Positions 27,462 to 36,121 of a stretch of DNA of 64,000 nucleotides are shown one piece after another. The notes under the pieces are model-generated. The model ran no database searches, was not told the DNA's origin, and was given only the letters and a program-made list of their open reading frames with translations. Within the stretch, counting starts at the first letter, position 1; every line of letters starts with the position of its first letter. The position numbers were made by a program, and so were the translations under genes. The stretch is from Bacteroidales bacterium (lineage in GTDB: Bacteria > Bacteroidota > Bacteroidia > Bacteroidales > Muribaculaceae). The stretch lies in the NCBI GenBank assembly GCA_910575545.1, contig CAJTFH010000002.1:62001-126000 (forward strand). The letters are read 5' to 3'.

Positions 27462-29081
27462 TTACCAACGCAGTCTCGGAAGTGACGCCCCGTTGGGTGA
27501 GCGGATGCGCAAAATCCCTGTTACAGTGGGGGCTATCCTCCGGGCGTCGACCGGAGTGTTGATGATTTCGGGTTTGCCGCCTGGGATTAAGAAAAATGCG
27601 GGGGCTGTTGCCGATGCGGCACGCATCGAGGTGGCCGGTGAATCTGTGGTGCTGTCGTCGTCGATTTCCTGCCATCCGGGGGCTATGCTCACGAAAACAT
27701 CGCCGCTTGTGGCCACAGATGTGTTGCGGCGGATTGCATCGGGAGATTCTCCGGCGCGTCGCTCAATAACGTCGTCTATTGTCCAGGCGTTGCTCACTCC
27801 GCTCATGCGGGTCAGGAATCCGGCCGATTCCCTGCGGATTGCTTTGGCGTCGATGTCACGCTCTTTTATGAGCTTATGGTTTAGATAAAGATGCCCGTTA
27901 TAATAGCCGTTTACCCACTCTCCGTTGCCATAAAGAGCCATGAGATACATGTTCAGGAGGGAAACGGCTTTTTTCGACGAGAATTCCCCGAATGGGATGC
28001 CCCATTTTTCATCGTCGCGGCGGGTTCGTTGTGTCAGCGGTGTTCCTGCAACGAACACCAGGGTGTTATCCATTCCTGGGCCTTTGCGGTCGATTGCGTC
28101 GAAGAGGTTTGCCAGGTCGCGGTCGAGACGCAGGTAGCTGTCCATCAGTTCGGCGCGGGTGTCGGCCTCGCGGGCATAACCGAAAGGAAGCAGCGTATAT
28201 CCGAGGTTGAGCATATCGGTGCTCTCTCTCTTGCCGAGGGTAAGAATGGAGATGTAGTCGGTTGCCAGGCGGGTTATGTCGGTGTTGACCAGCGGCGAAT
28301 TCTTATATGCCCTGTAGCGGTCGGCGCTCGTGCGGGGGAAAATATGGCGGAACGGGTAGAGTTTGCGGTGCTGGGGCAGGTCGGGGAGTGCCGACAACGG
28401 CGCGATTGGTGTCCACTGCAATGTGTCGAGCCGGAACTCGTTGGGGGTGCGGTGGTTGAGCGTCTGCACCGGGGTTGGCAGGTCTTTATAATATGTGGTG
28501 GTTGCCCACTTGCCGGTTATATCGTTGATCCAGAATGCACTGTTGCCCGCGTGTCCGCCGAGCACTATTGCTTCTGCCGCGTCAGGGGCAATGGCGTAGA
28601 CATATCCGGGGCCTCCGCCGTCGATACGCAGCTCGTCGGCTATGGTCGATGCCGACAGTGCCTTTGGCGACAGGGTTTCGCTGGTGAAATTCCCTATTGT
28701 GGCTGCATCGAGAAGCACGGAATTGACCCGCTTGCTTTCAGGATTGTAGACAGTGGAAGACGCGATGCCGGTGACCGATGGTGGCGCTCCGGTGAAAATC
28801 ACAGCAGAAGCTGCGGCTCCGTCAAGCGGGGTGCCGTAGTCTATGTCGCTGACTGTCACGCCATGTTCAAGCAAACGGCGGAAGCCTCCCTGGGTGAATT
28901 GGGAGCGCAACAGGTCGAGGTAGTCCATCGTCAGCCCCTCCACCACGATGCCGACCACAAGTTGCGGGCGTTTGCGTTGCCCGTCAGTGCCGGCGGATTG
29001 TGCGGCAGCGGTCACCGTCACGGTGCTGATGGCCGCTACAAGCAGCCCAACTACTCCCGATGTTATGTTGCGTTTGCTCAT
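27462..29081 (-). CDS. PafA-like alkaline phosphatase superfamily protein, predicted inactive
   Basis: 539 residues with a signal peptide ending near AAAQS. The fold is recognisable: RPQLVVGIVVEGLTMDYLDLL, GGFRRLLEHG, VIFTGAPPSVTGIASSTVYN, YLRLDRDLANLFDAID all align with Bacteroidetes PafA-type phosphatases. The catalytic residues are altered. The metal aspartate of the usual VVDQMR motif is Glu48 (VVEGL), the nucleophile threonine before A-x-G-H is Gly88 (LDGAAAS), the STDxxGH metal histidine is lost (STDMLNLGY), and the TADHG metal pair is replaced by VAGTP. It is therefore probably a non-catalytic binding or scaffold protein. It overlaps the DUF4105 gene by 4 bp and should be translated together with it. 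Confidence 0.7.
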   Translation of the reverse strand: MSKRNITSGVVGLLVAAISTVTVTAAAQSAGTDGQRKRPQLVVGIVVEGLTMDYLDLLRSQFTQGGFRRLLEHGVTVSDIDYGTPLDGAAASAVIFTGAPPSVTGIASSTVYNPESKRVNSVLLDAATIGNFTSETLSPKALSASTIADELRIDGGGPGYVYAIAPDAAEAIVLGGHAGNSAFWINDITGKWATTTYYKDLPTPVQTLNHRTPNEFRLDTLQWTPIAPLSALPDLPQHRKLYPFRHIFPRTSADRYRAYKNSPLVNTDITRLATDYISILTLGKRESTDMLNLGYTLLPFGYAREADTRAELMDSYLRLDRDLANLFDAIDRKGPGMDNTLVFVAGTPLTQRTRRDDEKWGIPFGEFSSKKAVSLLNMYLMALYGNGEWVNGYYNGHLYLNHKLIKERDIDAKAIRRESAGFLTRMSGVSNAWTIDDVIERRAGESPDAIRRNTSVATSGDVFVSIAPGWQEIDDDSTTDSPATSMRAASATAPAFFLIPGGKPEIINTPVDARRIAPTVTGILRIRSPNGASLPRLRW

Positions 29082-30388
29082 TTGGTGTTTCGGTTGTGGA
29101 TTCCCCGTTTGCCGCCAAGAATATAAATCTGTGTGGCGGAGCGTATTAAATCACACAATATCAAAAGGGGGAAGGCCATGTTCAGAGCCTGCCCGAAAAA
29201 ACTATGACCTGCCAGAAGCAGAATCAGTGCTGCAAAGTTACAAATTTGATAACAATAAACCACACGTTTGCACCTTTTTATCCAAATTCCGACGGCAGGA
29301 ATTATGCAGAGTGGATTCAGCCACAAATAAAGCCAGTTTGGCGACGTGGCTTCATGCACCGATACGAATATGAGAAATGTCAGCAAACAGCCGCATAGGA
29401 AGAATGCCCCGTAAAGCACTGTGTCGAGCCAACGGGTCAGCCGTTTGCGGCGCCAGTCGAAAAAGCTGATTATTGCAGTCAGCAACAACAGGTCTACTGC
29501 TAAAGCAAATGGTGTCAGCGGCCATGGAGTCGCTTTTTCCTGCACACCTTTTTCCGCACCTTCCACAATTATGCGGCTTGATTTGACAAACGGTTCCCGG
29601 TTACCGTCAGGCATTATCCTTGTGGCTCTGGCAAGCTCTTTTTCAAGGTATACCGGGGCAAAAGTACGTTCCCTTGGCGTTATTTCATAATCGATTCCGC
29701 TGCCCAATGCCAGGTCGATACCGAACTGATACCACGGATAATTCCGGTGATAGTCGGTCATATCCTTTCGGAATGTGCGTGGAAAGCCGGAATCCCCCGG
29801 CAGGTATTCGTTCATAAATGCCGCCGGGTCAAATGTGATAGTATCGCCTATGGCGTTCTCTACGATAGCCAGAGGGCGGGTGGCGCAATTGTCTTTGACG
29901 TAGTTGTAGCGGTATGTGCGGTTTTCCGGCATCAGGTTTGTACCCACAAGCAGTTCCAGCTTCTGAGCCTCATTTGGTGTCAGATTCAGTTCTTGCTCAA
30001 CGACGCGTCGTCCCTCATGCCGGTATTCTTCAAGGAAAAGCTCGAATGGATAGGCCATCGCCATATAATCCGTTTCCCCCTTCACGAAGCGGTAGATGAA
30101 ATTGGGCGAGTCGAAATCAAACACCCCCCAGTTCACGGCCAAATCGTAGACTGTGCGCATTCCTCCGGCCGCCAGGGTGTCGGCTATATCCTTGCGCATT
30201 CTCAGCGCCGTGTGGCCCTCGAGTTGGTAAACCTCTTTTCCAGGGCCTGCCGTCACCAGACTCACTCTTATCGTCTCGTCGGGACGCAATGCGTTTTCTG
30301 CGGCACGGACGGATTGGCCGGTTGCGGCGATACATAGCAAAATTATGCAGTATCGTATTTTTGAGAAGATAGAAGAGTCGGGTCTCAT
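29078..30388 (-). CDS. DUF4105 / Lnb-type periplasmic domain protein with C-terminal membrane helices
   Basis: 436 residues. A signal anchor lies at about 10-28. The DUF4105 (Lnb N-terminal periplasmic) domain covers 38-260; candidate catalytic residues are His59 in LEGHTAL and Cys168 in KDNCATRPL, the His and Cys conserved in this thiol-hydrolase-like family. Downstream conserved pieces are NWGVFDF and RTFRKDMTDY. From about 290 there are five hydrophobic segments (FALAVDLLLLTAIISFF, LYGAFFLCGCLLTFLIFV, LYLWLNPLCIIPAVGIW and two more). The family name links it to lipoprotein N-acyl transfer; that role here is inference. It lies 15 bp downstream of murF-alr and overlaps the pseudo-phosphatase gene. 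Confidence 0.7.
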   Translation of the reverse strand: MRPDSSIFSKIRYCIILLCIAATGQSVRAAENALRPDETIRVSLVTAGPGKEVYQLEGHTALRMRKDIADTLAAGGMRTVYDLAVNWGVFDFDSPNFIYRFVKGETDYMAMAYPFELFLEEYRHEGRRVVEQELNLTPNEAQKLELLVGTNLMPENRTYRYNYVKDNCATRPLAIVENAIGDTITFDPAAFMNEYLPGDSGFPRTFRKDMTDYHRNYPWYQFGIDLALGSGIDYEITPRERTFAPVYLEKELARATRIMPDGNREPFVKSSRIIVEGAEKGVQEKATPWPLTPFALAVDLLLLTAIISFFDWRRKRLTRWLDTVLYGAFFLCGCLLTFLIFVSVHEATSPNWLYLWLNPLCIIPAVGIWIKRCKRVVYCYQICNFAALILLLAGHSFFGQALNMAFPLLILCDLIRSATQIYILGGKRGIHNRNTK

Positions 30389-30403
30389 AGGAAACTTCAG
30401 GTT

Positions 30404-32848
30404 TTATTCGCTGTAGTAGACGCGGCGGACGCGGGGGCTGACGGCGGTGAGGAGCTCGTAGGGGATGGTGTCGAGGCGGTCGGCCAAAGGGCCTACGGGA
30501 TGCTGTTCGCCGAAGATGATTACGCTGTCGCCGATCTTGACCTCGGGCACGTCTGTTACGTCAATCATGCAGATATCCATGCATATGCTGCCTACGGTTG
30601 GGCATTCGACCCCGTTGACAAGGAAGCTGACGTTGCCGCGTCCCATGTGGCGGTTGATGCCGTCGGCATAGCCGATGGGGATGGTGGCTATGACACTGCG
30701 CCGCGACAGAACGCCACGGCGTCCGTAGCCGATGGTGGTGTTGGCTTCCCATTCTTTCAGGGCGATTATGACTGTGCGGAGTGTGGAAACCTGGCGCAAC
30801 GGCGCTTCTGATCCGTCGTTGAGGACAGGCACGCCATACAGCCCGATGCCGAGTCTTACCAGGTCGTACTGGTACTGCGGATAGCGGATGATGCCGGCCG
30901 TGTTGAGAATATGGCGCTTGACTTTATAAGGGAATGCGTCGGCAATTTTCCGTGAAGCTCGTTCAAATATTTCGAGCTGGCTTTCAGTATAGTCGTTCAT
31001 GTCGGGGCAGTCGGCGGTGGCAAGGTGTGAGAATACAGAACTTACGCAGATGCTGTCTTGCTCTCTGATTATTTCAACAACTTTGTCGAGGTCTTCTTCC
31101 AGAAAGCCAAGACGGTGCATCCCTGTGTCGAGTTTGATATGTACGGGATAGTTTTTGACACCGAATTTCTTTGCTTCTGATATGATTTCATTGAGAATGC
31201 TGAAATCAAAAATCTCAGGTTCCAGGTTGTTTGAAAACAGAAGCCGGTAGTTGAGCACTTTAGGGTTCAACACCATTATAGGCATGGTTATGCCGGCCTT
31301 TCTCAGGTCGATTCCTTCGTCGAGAACCGCCACTGCCAGATATGCCGCGCCGCTGCTCTGAAGCGTTTTTGCAAGTTCATATGACCCTGCGCCGTAGCCC
31401 GACGCTTTCACCATAGCCACCAGGCCGGTGGTCGGTCTCAGCTTGCTTCGGTAGAAGTTGAAATTCGACACCATGGCATCGAGGTTCACTTCAAGAACGG
31501 TTTCGTGGGTGCGGGCCTCGAGCATGTGCACGATGCGGTCGAACCCGCTTGCGGCATCCCCTTTCACTAACACCAGTTCGTGGTCGAAGTCGGTAGGGGA
31601 GAGAACTGCGAGGGCATCTTCAAGGTTGTTGAAAAACAGGCTGTCGTTAGGAAACAGGTTGGCAAACCTGCTTATCTCAGTACCGATTCCGATAATCCGC
31701 CTTACACCTCTTAGATAACACATGCGTGCTGTGGTGGCGTATGTTTCCTCGGCAGATGCCGTTTCATGGTTTATGTCGGAGAGCACCACCGTGAGTGTTC
31801 GGTCGGCTGTTGAGCGCCGGCCCACGAAATCGAGTGCCGGCATCAGCGAATGAAGGTCGCAGGTGTAGTCGTCGGCGGCAATCAGGCAGTGGTTTACACC
31901 GTCGCTAACGTTTAGACGTGTGCCTACCGGACGTAGTCGGCGCGTACGTTCATTTATAGTTTTTTCATCAATTCCGGCTTTTTTCAGGAATGCTATACAC
32001 AAAGAGAGATTGTCGAGTTGCCACGGTTCGGTCAGCGACGGATAGTCGGTGGCATCCAGGTGTGATGTGATTTCAGCACTGTCGATTAGCTCGATGTCGT
32101 GTGGTAAATCGCCATTGCCGGTTGCAGTTGCTATGGCTGTTGCGATTTCTCGGTCTGAGGCCGGATAAATCAGCGTTGATGCCTGGGAGGCCAGCATCAG
32201 TTTTTCGCTTATTTTCTGGGAACGGGATGCAAAGCCTTCGTCGTGTGCATCACCGATATTTGTGAGCACAACTATGTCGGGAGCGATAATTTCTTGTAGC
32301 TGCCGCATTTCGCCGGGACGTGATATCCCGGCTTCAATCAGCGCCATCTGGCTGCTTTCGTCAAGCTGCCATAATGACAGCGGTACGCCAATCTGCGAAT
32401 TATAACTGCGGGGGGAGCGGGTCACGTTCATATCCGGATTCAACAGGCTGAAAAGCCACTCCTTGACCACGGTTTTTCCCCGTGAGCCGGTTATGGCCAC
32501 AACCGGTATGCTGAACCGTTGGCGGTGGTGGGCGGCAATCCGGCGCAGTGCGGCCTTTGTGTCGGAAACAAAGATGAAATTTCCCTCAAAGGCATCCTGG
32601 GGCGCGATGTATGATGAATCTACCACGAAATGACGCACACCTTTTGCATAAAGTTGTGGAATATAATCGTGGCCGTCGGCGCGTGAAGTCTTAAGGGCGA
32701 AAAACAGAGTGCCGTCGGTCTCTGTCAGTGACCGGCTGTCGGTCAGCAGTGATTTTACGGGACTTTCCCCGTTTATGATTTTTTTTGAGGCGCTCAACGA
32801 GGCGTCGGTAGCGATGATATCCGCAATGTCGTTGACCGTATAGTCCAT
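30404..32848 (-). CDS. Bifunctional MurF ligase / alanine racemase
   Basis: 814 residues combining two enzymes of one pathway. The N-terminal half (1-445) is a MurF-type UDP-MurNAc-tripeptide:D-Ala-D-Ala ligase with P-loop TGSRGKT (120-126), NIGDAHDEGF and the C-terminal ligase segment VLVKGDAASGF. The C-terminal half (450-814) is a PLP-dependent alanine racemase with the Schiff-base lysine Lys481 in AMVKASGYGAG, and PVHIKLDTGMHRLG. The racemase makes the D-alanine needed for the dipeptide the ligase uses. This fusion is well known in Bacteroidetes and is a strong taxonomic marker. The gene is 16 bp downstream of the GSCFA gene in an envelope operon. Confidence 0.96.
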   Translation of the reverse strand: MDYTVNDIADIIATDASLSASKKIINGESPVKSLLTDSRSLTETDGTLFFALKTSRADGHDYIPQLYAKGVRHFVVDSSYIAPQDAFEGNFIFVSDTKAALRRIAAHHRQRFSIPVVAITGSRGKTVVKEWLFSLLNPDMNVTRSPRSYNSQIGVPLSLWQLDESSQMALIEAGISRPGEMRQLQEIIAPDIVVLTNIGDAHDEGFASRSQKISEKLMLASQASTLIYPASDREIATAIATATGNGDLPHDIELIDSAEITSHLDATDYPSLTEPWQLDNLSLCIAFLKKAGIDEKTINERTRRLRPVGTRLNVSDGVNHCLIAADDYTCDLHSLMPALDFVGRRSTADRTLTVVLSDINHETASAEETYATTARMCYLRGVRRIIGIGTEISRFANLFPNDSLFFNNLEDALAVLSPTDFDHELVLVKGDAASGFDRIVHMLEARTHETVLEVNLDAMVSNFNFYRSKLRPTTGLVAMVKASGYGAGSYELAKTLQSSGAAYLAVAVLDEGIDLRKAGITMPIMVLNPKVLNYRLLFSNNLEPEIFDFSILNEIISEAKKFGVKNYPVHIKLDTGMHRLGFLEEDLDKVVEIIREQDSICVSSVFSHLATADCPDMNDYTESQLEIFERASRKIADAFPYKVKRHILNTAGIIRYPQYQYDLVRLGIGLYGVPVLNDGSEAPLRQVSTLRTVIIALKEWEANTTIGYGRRGVLSRRSVIATIPIGYADGINRHMGRGNVSFLVNGVECPTVGSICMDICMIDVTDVPEVKIGDSVIIFGEQHPVGPLADRLDTIPYELLTAVSPRVRRVYYSE

Positions 32849-32864
32849 GTCGGGTTATTTCGTT

Positions 32865-33863
32865 TTATTGTTGTTGCTGGTTGTTTGAAATAAACTGCCC
32901 TATGGAGGCATTTATTGTGTCGGAGAGTTCCGGATGACGTTGCGACATCTCCTTAGCCAGACGTGCCGTTTCGCCGATAAAGCTGTCATATGCGCCTTTG
33001 TCGGGGCCGACGGGACGGTGCGACATGCGTAGCGACAGTTTGCGGCATTGTTGCCCCAGGGTAATTGTTGCCGGGGTGCAGGCACTTTGGAGGAAGCCGG
33101 AGTAGATGTGGTCGCAGGCAACCGGCGACGGATGAATCATGTCGGCGGCATAAAAGCGGTAATCGCGTAGTTCGTCATCCATGATTTCATATGACGGGAA
33201 ATAGGCCGCTCCGGTGGCGCGGCAAATCATATCTTCGGCAATTAGCAGTGTGGCTTTGCTGAGCTTGTCGGCATGGAATCCGTAGGCTTTATGGCGGATG
33301 GGGCTGACGGTCAAGATGATATTAAGCTGCGGATTTAATGTTTCCAGCCGGTTGAATATAATCGCATACAGTCCGGCAATCTCCTCCACACTCATGTCTC
33401 TCACCTCAAAACGGCTTGTCGGAAGTTTGTGGCAGTTTCCTGCCACATTGCCTGTCTGCCGGTCAACAAACATCCGTGCAGAGCCGAAAGTGATTATAAG
33501 CCTGTCGAGGGTTTTTATTTCAGAATGCAGCGTATCAATCAGGTTGTTTATCCGGTCAAGCACTTCGGCGCGTTCAATTCCCGAAAATGATGAATGGAAA
33601 TCCATGCAATGCCATAATCCGTTATGCTCGAAAACGTCGGTCTTGGAGTAAGGTTCACCATCGATGATGCGTGTCAGCATCCGTGCAATCGATGCCGGGT
33701 TGTAGAGCGTGCCGCAGGGGTTGACCCTGACATTGAACAGGTCGGCAGCCATCCTTCGGCCTATCTCATCGGAAAAGCAAGAACCGATAGTCCATATCCG
33801 TTCTGCATGTGTGATCTTCGGCTCAATGGAATCAGGCTTTACTTCGGTGAAAAACATCGTCAT
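32865..33863 (-). CDS. GSCFA domain protein
   Basis: 332 residues. The defining motif is TIGSCFSDEIGRRM (25-38), followed by NPCGTLYNPASIA. Later blocks include IITFGSARMF and ILTVSPIRHK, which have the look of an SGNH-like hydrolase core: Ser28 would be the nucleophile and DMIHPSPVACDHI would carry the Asp and His. The biochemical activity of the family is not established. No signal peptide or membrane helix is seen, so it is probably cytoplasmic. It lies between the PorE-like gene (20 bp) and murF-alr (16 bp) in the same direction, an arrangement that suggests a role in cell-wall or surface-polymer metabolism. Confidence 0.88.
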   Translation of the reverse strand: MTMFFTEVKPDSIEPKITHAERIWTIGSCFSDEIGRRMAADLFNVRVNPCGTLYNPASIARMLTRIIDGEPYSKTDVFEHNGLWHCMDFHSSFSGIERAEVLDRINNLIDTLHSEIKTLDRLIITFGSARMFVDRQTGNVAGNCHKLPTSRFEVRDMSVEEIAGLYAIIFNRLETLNPQLNIILTVSPIRHKAYGFHADKLSKATLLIAEDMICRATGAAYFPSYEIMDDELRDYRFYAADMIHPSPVACDHIYSGFLQSACTPATITLGQQCRKLSLRMSHRPVGPDKGAYDSFIGETARLAKEMSQRHPELSDTINASIGQFISNNQQQQ

Positions 33864-33883
33864 CTTATTTGAAGGGTTCTCCG

Positions 33884-35884
33884 TTAGAAGATGTTATAGT
33901 CGATAGATAGCACCTGGAACTCTGTCCGGCGGTTAATCTGGTCGGCTACCTCCTGGTCTTCCTCGCTCAGCGCTTCGATATATTCAGGGGTCAGAACATC
34001 CCCCTCTTTGAACTGTGGGTGCAGCCTGGCGAGTTTCTTGGTGATTGTCTTGGGCCGGCTTTTCCCATAGCCCTGCGACTGCAGCCTGGCAGGTTCTATC
34101 CCTGTGGAGATCAGATAGTCTATAACAGACTGCGCCCGACGCGCCGACAGGTCGATGTTATACTCATCAGAGCCCCATCGGTCGGTATGCGAAGCCATCT
34201 CTATTGTCACATTCGGATTGTCGCGAAGCACCTGGGCCATCTCATCGAGCCCTTCTTTCGATTCAGGCCTTAGGGTCGCCTTGTCGAAATCATAAAAGAT
34301 ATTGTCGATTACCACAGGTTTGTTGATTGAGGCCAGTATGAAGTCAACACCGTATTCGGCATTTTCCTCTGCGGTGTCGCTTGTGAATTCCTGCTTTGCA
34401 TTGAGATACCCCTTCGCCCCGGCGAGCATGGCATAGCTTATGCCGCGCTGCAGAGGGAAGCGGAAGTAGCCGTCGGGTTTTGCAATGGCTTTCTGGTTCG
34501 ACCCGTCATTGCCGACAATGCGTATCACTGCATTCGGCACCGGTTCCTCATCTTTGTCGAGCACCCATCCCGACACCCATATTTCCAGGTCGGGCAGCAC
34601 AAACGAAAATATATGGTCGTATCCTCGGCCGTCGCCACGGTTTGAGCTGAAAAAACCGCTTTCACCCTTGCCGAATGTGATGCCGAAATCATCGGCCGAC
34701 GAGTTCATGGGCTGCCCCATGTTTTCCACCTTCCATCCCCCCGAGGGGTTGAGGGTGGCTTTGAAGATGTCGAGGCCTCCGAACCCGGGATGGCCGTCGG
34801 ATGCGAAATAGAGCACCGAGTCGGTGCGCACATAGGGGAACATTTCGTCGCCGGGGGTGTTGATGAATTCGCCGAGGTTTTCAAGCGAGCCCTGTTTCTC
34901 TTTCAGGTTCACACGCCATAGGTCTTTCCCTCCGGAGCCGCCGGGCATGTCGGAAGAGAAATAGAGCCAGTTGCCGTCGGGAGACACTGCGGGGTGCCCG
35001 TAGCTCGAAATCGTGTCGGAAGTGATTTCATATTTCACTGCCGCCCCCCATTTGGCGTCGGCACGCTGCGAGGTGTAGATTTCCACTCCGGTGTTGGCGT
35101 TGGGTTCGCGCCTTGCCTTGGTGAGATACATGGTGCTCCCGTCGGGGGTGAACGACACGATTCCTTCGTCAAGCTCGGTGTTCAGCTCACCTTCAACCGG
35201 TTCGGGGCGCTGCCATTCCCCTTTCTCGTTTTGGCGGCTAACCCATATGTCGCCTTTTTTCATTCCGGTTATCTCGCTTTTTTTTGTGCCGGAAACTTTT
35301 TCGTTTGTCGAAGTGAAATATAGGGCGTCGGCAGCCGCCGGATCAAGGAACATGGGGGCGAAATCTGCGCGTCGCGAATTGAGCAACTTGGCGTTTTTCA
35401 CAACATAGCGTGTCGGATGCCCCTTCTGCGCCAAAGCGAAACGGCATCCGGCCAATCCGTTTTCAGCCTCTTGCGGCGATTTCGGGCCGGTTGCCAGGAA
35501 ATCCTCGTAGGCTTTCTGCGCCTGGGCATATTTCCCCTCGGCCTGTAGCGAGCGCCCCATCAGCAGCATGGCTGTGCTGTCGGGATATCCATAGCGGATA
35601 GCGTTTGCAAATGCCGACGAGGCTCTGGCACTCATGCCGAGCTTGTCGTAGCAAAGGCCCATCTGATAGGCCACCTGGCCGCGTTGCGGGCGTTGCTCCC
35701 TTTTGGTCAGTTTATTGTAGACCTTGCGGTAGGTTTTCTGCGCGTCGAAATATTCTCCACGCTCAAACTGCTCGTTAGCCACCGACAGCTTCGCGCCGCA
35801 TCCGGTCAGTATGATAGCCGCCACAAACGCGGCTAATCCACCCGCAATCCATTTTGAAAGCTCTGTATTTCTGAATCCCATCAA
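33884..35884 (-). CDS. PorE-like OmpA-family lipoprotein (TPR, beta-propeller, carboxypeptidase-regulatory, OmpA)
   Basis: 666 residues. A lipobox LTGC places the lipid anchor at Cys29. TPR-like helices cover about 31-155 (ANEQFERGEYFDAQKTYRK). PD40/WD40-type strands cover about 160-445 (DGSTMYLTKA, PDGNWLYFSSDMPGG, SDGHPGFGGLDIF). A carboxypeptidase regulatory-like domain follows (448-540; GWVLDKDEEPVPNAVIRIVG). A C-terminal OmpA peptidoglycan-binding domain (550-660) has FYDFDKATLRPES and SHTDRWGSDEYN. This order is that of PorE, a type IX secretion component of Porphyromonas, though similar proteins also occur without T9SS. It is the first gene of an envelope operon. A GGACACAC/GTGTGTCC hairpin lies in its upstream region. 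Confidence 0.82.
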   Translation of the reverse strand: MMGFRNTELSKWIAGGLAAFVAAIILTGCGAKLSVANEQFERGEYFDAQKTYRKVYNKLTKREQRPQRGQVAYQMGLCYDKLGMSARASSAFANAIRYGYPDSTAMLLMGRSLQAEGKYAQAQKAYEDFLATGPKSPQEAENGLAGCRFALAQKGHPTRYVVKNAKLLNSRRADFAPMFLDPAAADALYFTSTNEKVSGTKKSEITGMKKGDIWVSRQNEKGEWQRPEPVEGELNTELDEGIVSFTPDGSTMYLTKARREPNANTGVEIYTSQRADAKWGAAVKYEITSDTISSYGHPAVSPDGNWLYFSSDMPGGSGGKDLWRVNLKEKQGSLENLGEFINTPGDEMFPYVRTDSVLYFASDGHPGFGGLDIFKATLNPSGGWKVENMGQPMNSSADDFGITFGKGESGFFSSNRGDGRGYDHIFSFVLPDLEIWVSGWVLDKDEEPVPNAVIRIVGNDGSNQKAIAKPDGYFRFPLQRGISYAMLAGAKGYLNAKQEFTSDTAEENAEYGVDFILASINKPVVIDNIFYDFDKATLRPESKEGLDEMAQVLRDNPNVTIEMASHTDRWGSDEYNIDLSARRAQSVIDYLISTGIEPARLQSQGYGKSRPKTITKKLARLHPQFKEGDVLTPEYIEALSEEDQEVADQINRRTEFQVLSIDYNIF

Positions 35885-35903
35885 TGCTTTTTATTTCGCG
35901 TGG

Positions 35904-35926
35904 GGACACACGGTTGGTGTGTGTCC
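35904..35926. promoter_or_regulatory. Hairpin in the 5' region of the PorE-like gene
   Basis: GGACACAC (35904-35911) and GTGTGTCC (35919-35926) pair perfectly around a 7-base loop, 20 bp upstream of the start. It is probably in the mRNA leader and could affect translation. The rest of the 237-bp divergent gap to mscS shows no clear consensus promoter. Confidence 0.45.
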
Positions 35927-36121
35927 GCTTTCATAAAAACGCCTTTATATCCCGATTAATTGTGTAATGCCTAAATAATTATCTGCTGCTATTCTTTGAC
36001 GTGCGGCGATTTCGGGGATATTGTGGAAACGTTATCTGGCGGTTGCGTTTCAGGCGGCCGGGTGATTGCGAACTGAATTGGATGGATGGGTGTTAGATAA
36101 TTGTTCTTAAATTCAGCTTCT

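Noticed and set aside
27891-29126. Long open frame of 411 codons on the plus strand
   Set aside because: It is antisense to the PafA-like gene, has Cys/His/Val-heavy nonsense composition, no domain and no start context; the minus-strand frame is clearly the real gene.
36101-36121. TTG start for the MscS-type channel
   Set aside because: The ATG at 36122 is seven codons on and needs no rare start; the extra residues show no feature.
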